Below the pieces are notes generated by a model. That model was not told the origin of the DNA. It saw nothing but the letters and a program-made list of their open reading frames with translations, and did no database searches. The translations under genes and the position numbers were made by a program. Shown in pieces: positions 14,037-15,964 of a stretch of 15,964 bases of DNA (position 1 is its first letter; each line of letters begins with the position of its first letter). This DNA comes from Chryseobacterium sp. UBA6632 (GTDB lineage: Bacteria > Bacteroidota > Bacteroidia > Flavobacteriales > Weeksellaceae). The stretch covers positions 8,434-24,397 of the forward strand of contig DKLU01000176.1 of NCBI GenBank assembly GCA_002455915.1, given 5' to 3'.

Positions 14037-14044
14037 CAAAATTA
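14037..14044 (-). promoter_or_regulatory. Candidate -7 box for azoR
   Basis: TAATTTTG on the minus strand fits TAnnTTTG and lies 27 bases before the azoR start at 14009. There is no TTG at the expected -33 distance, so it may need activation or be a chance match. The first GTTAGTAGT repeat (14065-14073) falls where the -33 element would be. Confidence 0.4.
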
Positions 14045-14046
14045 TG

Positions 14047-14054
14047 TACATTTG
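14047..14054 (+). promoter_or_regulatory. Candidate -7 box for the HxlR regulator gene
   Basis: TACATTTG on the plus strand fits TAnnTTTG, 69 bases before the chosen ATG at 14124. All three GTTAGTWGT repeats lie between this box and the ATG, a placement suited to autorepression. No clear TTG at 17-23 bases upstream. Confidence 0.4.
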
Positions 14055-14064
14055 CTTTTGAAAA

Positions 14065-14109
14065 GTTAGTAGTGAACTAAAGGTTAGTAGTAACCTTTTG
14101 GTTAGTTGT
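14065..14109. promoter_or_regulatory. Operator-like array between azoR and the HxlR gene
   Basis: GTTAGTAGT at 14065-14073, GTTAGTAGT at 14083-14091 and GTTAGTTGT at 14101-14109: three direct repeats at an exact 18-bp interval. The middle one is embedded in a perfect dyad AAAGGTTA-GTAG-TAACCTTT (14079-14098). HxlR proteins are winged-helix dimers that bind short dyads between divergent target genes, so this is a good candidate binding region for the adjacent regulator. Binding is inferred. Confidence 0.65.
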
Positions 14110-14123
14110 TAAAATTAAATGAT

Positions 14124-14513
14124 ATGCAAAATCCACTCGATACTATTATTGGAACTCCTGAAATGCCTTGTAGAGCAAATTGTAGCGAAAATCTTTCCGC
14201 AGTGGAAGATGCTATTTACGTCATCGGAGGAAAATGGAAACTGAAAATTATTATCGTTCTACAGGAATTGGGAAACGTTCGTTTTAATGAATTACAGAGA
14301 ATGATAACAGGAATTTCGGCAAAAGTTTTATCTAATGAATTGAAAGATTTAGAAATCAACGGCTTTGTGAAAAGAGTAGTGCATGCCGAGCAAACACCGG
14401 TTGTGGTAGAATATATTTCAACAGATTACAGCCGAACGCTGAAACCTGTGATCATGTCGCTTTCCAAATGGGGCAAAAGCCATAAAAGGAATATAAGAGA
14501 GGATGTTTTTTAG
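14124..14513 (+). CDS. HxlR-family winged-helix transcriptional regulator
   Basis: 129 residues from the ATG at 14124. An upstream in-frame TTG at 14106 would add six residues but lies inside the third operator repeat, so I prefer the ATG. Family motifs are DAIYVIGGKWKLKIIIVL (29-46), the recognition-helix region RFNELQRMITGISAKVLSNEL (53-73), LEINGFVKR, and the C-terminal dimer helix YSRTLKPVIMSLSKWG (102-117). Two cysteines, C16 and C20, precede the first helix. In thiol-sensing HxlR relatives such as YodB and HypR an N-terminal Cys is the redox switch, and YodB represses an azoreductase gene. The divergent azoR and the repeats between them point to local regulation by the same logic. Family call sure; the redox role is inference. 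Confidence 0.9.
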   Translation: MQNPLDTIIGTPEMPCRANCSENLSAVEDAIYVIGGKWKLKIIIVLQELGNVRFNELQRMITGISAKVLSNELKDLEINGFVKRVVHAEQTPVVVEYISTDYSRTLKPVIMSLSKWGKSHKRNIREDVF

Positions 14514-14593
14514 ATTTTAATTCAGATATAAAATCAATAGGAACCATTTAAAAATGTTTCAAATCGGCTTTAGCCAAAACTTAATAAAAAAAC

Positions 14594-14624
14594 AAAAAAC
14601 GACTGCAATTTACAGTCGTTTTTT
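14594..14624. terminator. Bidirectional intrinsic terminator
   Basis: AAAAAACGACTG (14594-14605), loop CAATTTA, CAGTCGTTTTTT (14613-14624): a 12-bp stem including A/T tracts on both sides. It lies between the convergent HxlR gene (stop 14513) and GH92 gene (stop 14796) and can serve both strands. Confidence 0.85.
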
Positions 14625-14689
14625 TCACAGATTTTCACAGATGATTATGTTTAAAAAAATCCGCGTCATCTGCAAAATCTGCGAGAAAA
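14623..14689 (-). repeat. CGCAGAT-type dispersed repeat, copy 2 (reverse orientation)
   Basis: Read on the minus strand this begins TTCTCGCAGATTTTGCAG, continues ATGACGCGGATTTTTT, and ends with AATCATC followed by two AATCTGTG-like words. It aligns with copy 1 (13313-13389) with a few substitutions and small indels. Its own arms are imperfectly complementary (one-base offset). Together the two copies bracket azoR and the HxlR gene in opposite orientations. Confidence 0.7.
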
Positions 14690-14754
14690 TTATAATAGAT
14701 TCTTCACACGCTTTAGCTTCGTTCAAAATGATAATTCCACTTTAATTAAAATTT

Positions 14755-14784
14755 GTGAAACTAGTGCAAAACGTGTAATTAGTG
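14755..14784 (+). repeat. Imperfect 9-bp tandem repeat in the GH92 3' flank
   Basis: GTGAAACTA, GTGCAAAAC, GTGTAATTA, then GTG: three units starting with GTG at an exact 9-base step. It lies just before the GH92 stop codon side (14796). The intervening stretch 14690-14754 holds no gene; the whole gap 14514-14795 is made of a TTTAGCC palindrome, the terminator, the CGCAGAT repeat and this array. Confidence 0.55.
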
Positions 14785-14795
14785 TTTAAACAAAA

Positions 14796-15964
14796 CTATT
14801 TTTTAGCTTTAGGACTCATATAAAAACTCAATTTTCCACCATTCATAATATCAGAATGCTTCAATGTGAAATTTTTAATTTCCTTTCCATTCAAAAGAAT
14901 TTTCTGAACATACACATTTTTCGGACTTTGATTAACCGCTTCAATTTCAAATGTCTTTCCATTTTCCAGATTTAAAATTGCATGATCCACAGCCGGACTT
15001 CCAATTGCATAATCTTCCGAACCCGGAGCAACAGGATAGAAACCAAGAGAACTCAAAATATACCACGCACTCATTTGCCCCGTATCATCATTTCCGCCCA
15101 ATCCATCAGGAGTTGATTTATATTGCATTTCTAAAATATGACGAATTTGCGCCTGCGTTTTCCACGGTTGCCCTGCCCAATTGTAAAAATAAGCTACATG
15201 ATGCGCTGGTTCATTTCCGTGAACATATCCTCCGATAATTCCTTCTCTTGTAATATCTTCGGTGTCTGCAAAAAACTCGTCTGGCAAATGCATGGTGAAT
15301 AATTTATCTAATTTTGCAGCGAATTTTTTCTTCCCACCCATTAATTGAATTAATTCATCCGGGTTTTGAGGAACAAAGAAACTGTAATTCCAGGAATTTC
15401 CTTCGATGAAGCCTTGTCCGTGAGTGCTTAAAGCATTAAAATCTTTCTTAAAACTTCCATCAGCCAAGCGAGGACGCATAAATCCACTCGATTTATCAAA
15501 ATTATTTTTCCAATTTTCAGAACGTTTGATGAATTGATTATAAATTTCCGTTTCACCCAAATGTTTCGCCAATTGAGCAATTGCCCAGTCGTCATAAGCA
15601 TATTCCAATGTGTTGGAAACTGAAGTTCCGTTTTTCTCGGCAGGAATATATCCCAAATCAATATATTCTCCGATTCCTTCGTAATCTCTTTTGTTAGCGG
15701 TCGCTACACAAGCTTTCAAGGCTTCTTTTGCATCACCATCATAATTTCTTTTAATAATCGCATCTGCCACCACGCTCACACTGTGATAGCCGCTCATACA
15801 CCAGTTATCGTTCGCATAATGCGACCAGATCGGCAACATTTTCATGGAGAATTGATCATAATGAGCCATCATCGACTTCACCATATCACCGTTCCTCTTT
15901 GGTTGAATAATGTTAAAGAAGGGATGCAGCGCCCGATACGTATCCCAGATCGAAAATGTGGTAT
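14796..15964 (-). CDS. GH92 family alpha-1,2-mannosidase, N-terminal half beyond window edge
   Basis: The reading frame is open to the right edge: 388 residues are visible, about half of the usual 750 for GH92. Internal Met codons such as the one at 15884 are not the start, because conserved sequence continues upstream (FSIWDTYRALHPFF, visible residues 3-16). Further family motifs are CMSGYHS (55-61), EGNSWNYSFFVPQ (187-199), GNEPAHHVAYFYNWAGQPWKTQ beginning at 249, and GNDDTGQMSAWY (290-301). The GNEP Glu and the GNDD Asp residues correspond to the boxes generally assigned as acid and base in calcium-dependent GH92 exo-mannosidases. Signal peptide cannot be judged because the N-terminus is missing. 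The substrate is probably host or fungal mannans or N-glycans. It is convergent with the HxlR gene. Confidence 0.93.
   Translation of the reverse strand, partial: TTFSIWDTYRALHPFFNIIQPKRNGDMVKSMMAHYDQFSMKMLPIWSHYANDNWCMSGYHSVSVVADAIIKRNYDGDAKEALKACVATANKRDYEGIGEYIDLGYIPAEKNGTSVSNTLEYAYDDWAIAQLAKHLGETEIYNQFIKRSENWKNNFDKSSGFMRPRLADGSFKKDFNALSTHGQGFIEGNSWNYSFFVPQNPDELIQLMGGKKKFAAKLDKLFTMHLPDEFFADTEDITREGIIGGYVHGNEPAHHVAYFYNWAGQPWKTQAQIRHILEMQYKSTPDGLGGNDDTGQMSAWYILSSLGFYPVAPGSEDYAIGSPAVDHAILNLENGKTFEIEAVNQSPKNVYVQKILLNGKEIKNFTLKHSDIMNGGKLSFYMSPKAKK

Noticed and set aside
14106..14123. TTG start for the HxlR protein at 14106
   Set aside because: It falls in the third operator-like repeat, and an ATG 18 bases later gives the usual HxlR length.
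14554..14745. Possible 63-residue plus-strand protein
   Set aside because: It runs through a palindrome, a strong terminator and a dispersed repeat, and has no recognisable domain.

Overview
The window looks like a chromosomal segment of a Flavobacteriia bacterium, most likely Chryseobacterium or a close Weeksellaceae relative. I infer this from the AT-rich sequence, start codons with almost no Shine-Dalgarno sequence, upstream motifs of the Bacteroidetes TTG / TAnnTTTG type, and family content that is typical of the phylum (DUF2851, DUF4254, DUF4292, BshA, GH92). It reads as core genome. I see no insertion sequence, prophage, tRNA, rRNA or CRISPR array, and no stretch longer than about 300 bases without a gene.

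Layout from left to right. (1) 1-3955, minus strand: a GH3 beta-N-acetylglucosaminidase-like exoenzyme, then bshA (first step of bacillithiol synthesis), then a DUF2851 gene cut by the window edge. A candidate promoter precedes the GH3 gene and another precedes DUF2851. (2) 4072-4581, plus strand: a lone small lipoprotein gene of unknown function, closed by a strong bidirectional terminator. (3) 4660-11710, minus strand: a long co-directional envelope cluster. In transcription order it holds an oligosaccharide flippase (TTG start), a sugar-phosphate nucleotidyltransferase, a DUF4292 lipoprotein, an EnvC-like degenerate LytM protein, tatA, DUF4254, a small lipoprotein and ribA. Two ATGA stop/start overlaps indicate translational coupling. 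(4) 11884-13221, plus strand: dihydroorotase, with a 33-bp double palindrome in the divergent region before it. (5) 13407-14513: an FMN-dependent azoreductase gene and a divergent HxlR-family regulator, with an operator-like array between them. (6) 14796 to the right edge, minus strand: the C-terminal half of a GH92 alpha-mannosidase.

The strongest unexplained signals are around the azoR/HxlR pair. The shared upstream region has three GTTAGTWGT direct repeats at exact 18-bp spacing, one set inside a palindrome. The pair is bracketed by two diverged copies of a CGCAGAT-type dispersed repeat in opposite orientation. The regulator has two N-terminal cysteines, which recalls the thiol-switched YodB / AzoR1 pair of Bacillus. 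Other items worth a look are the EnvC homologue (no zinc ligands and a long Ala/Lys/Glu helix), a dihydroorotase with Gln at a metal-ligand position, and several palindromes. I found no convincing new multi-gene defence or mobile system.
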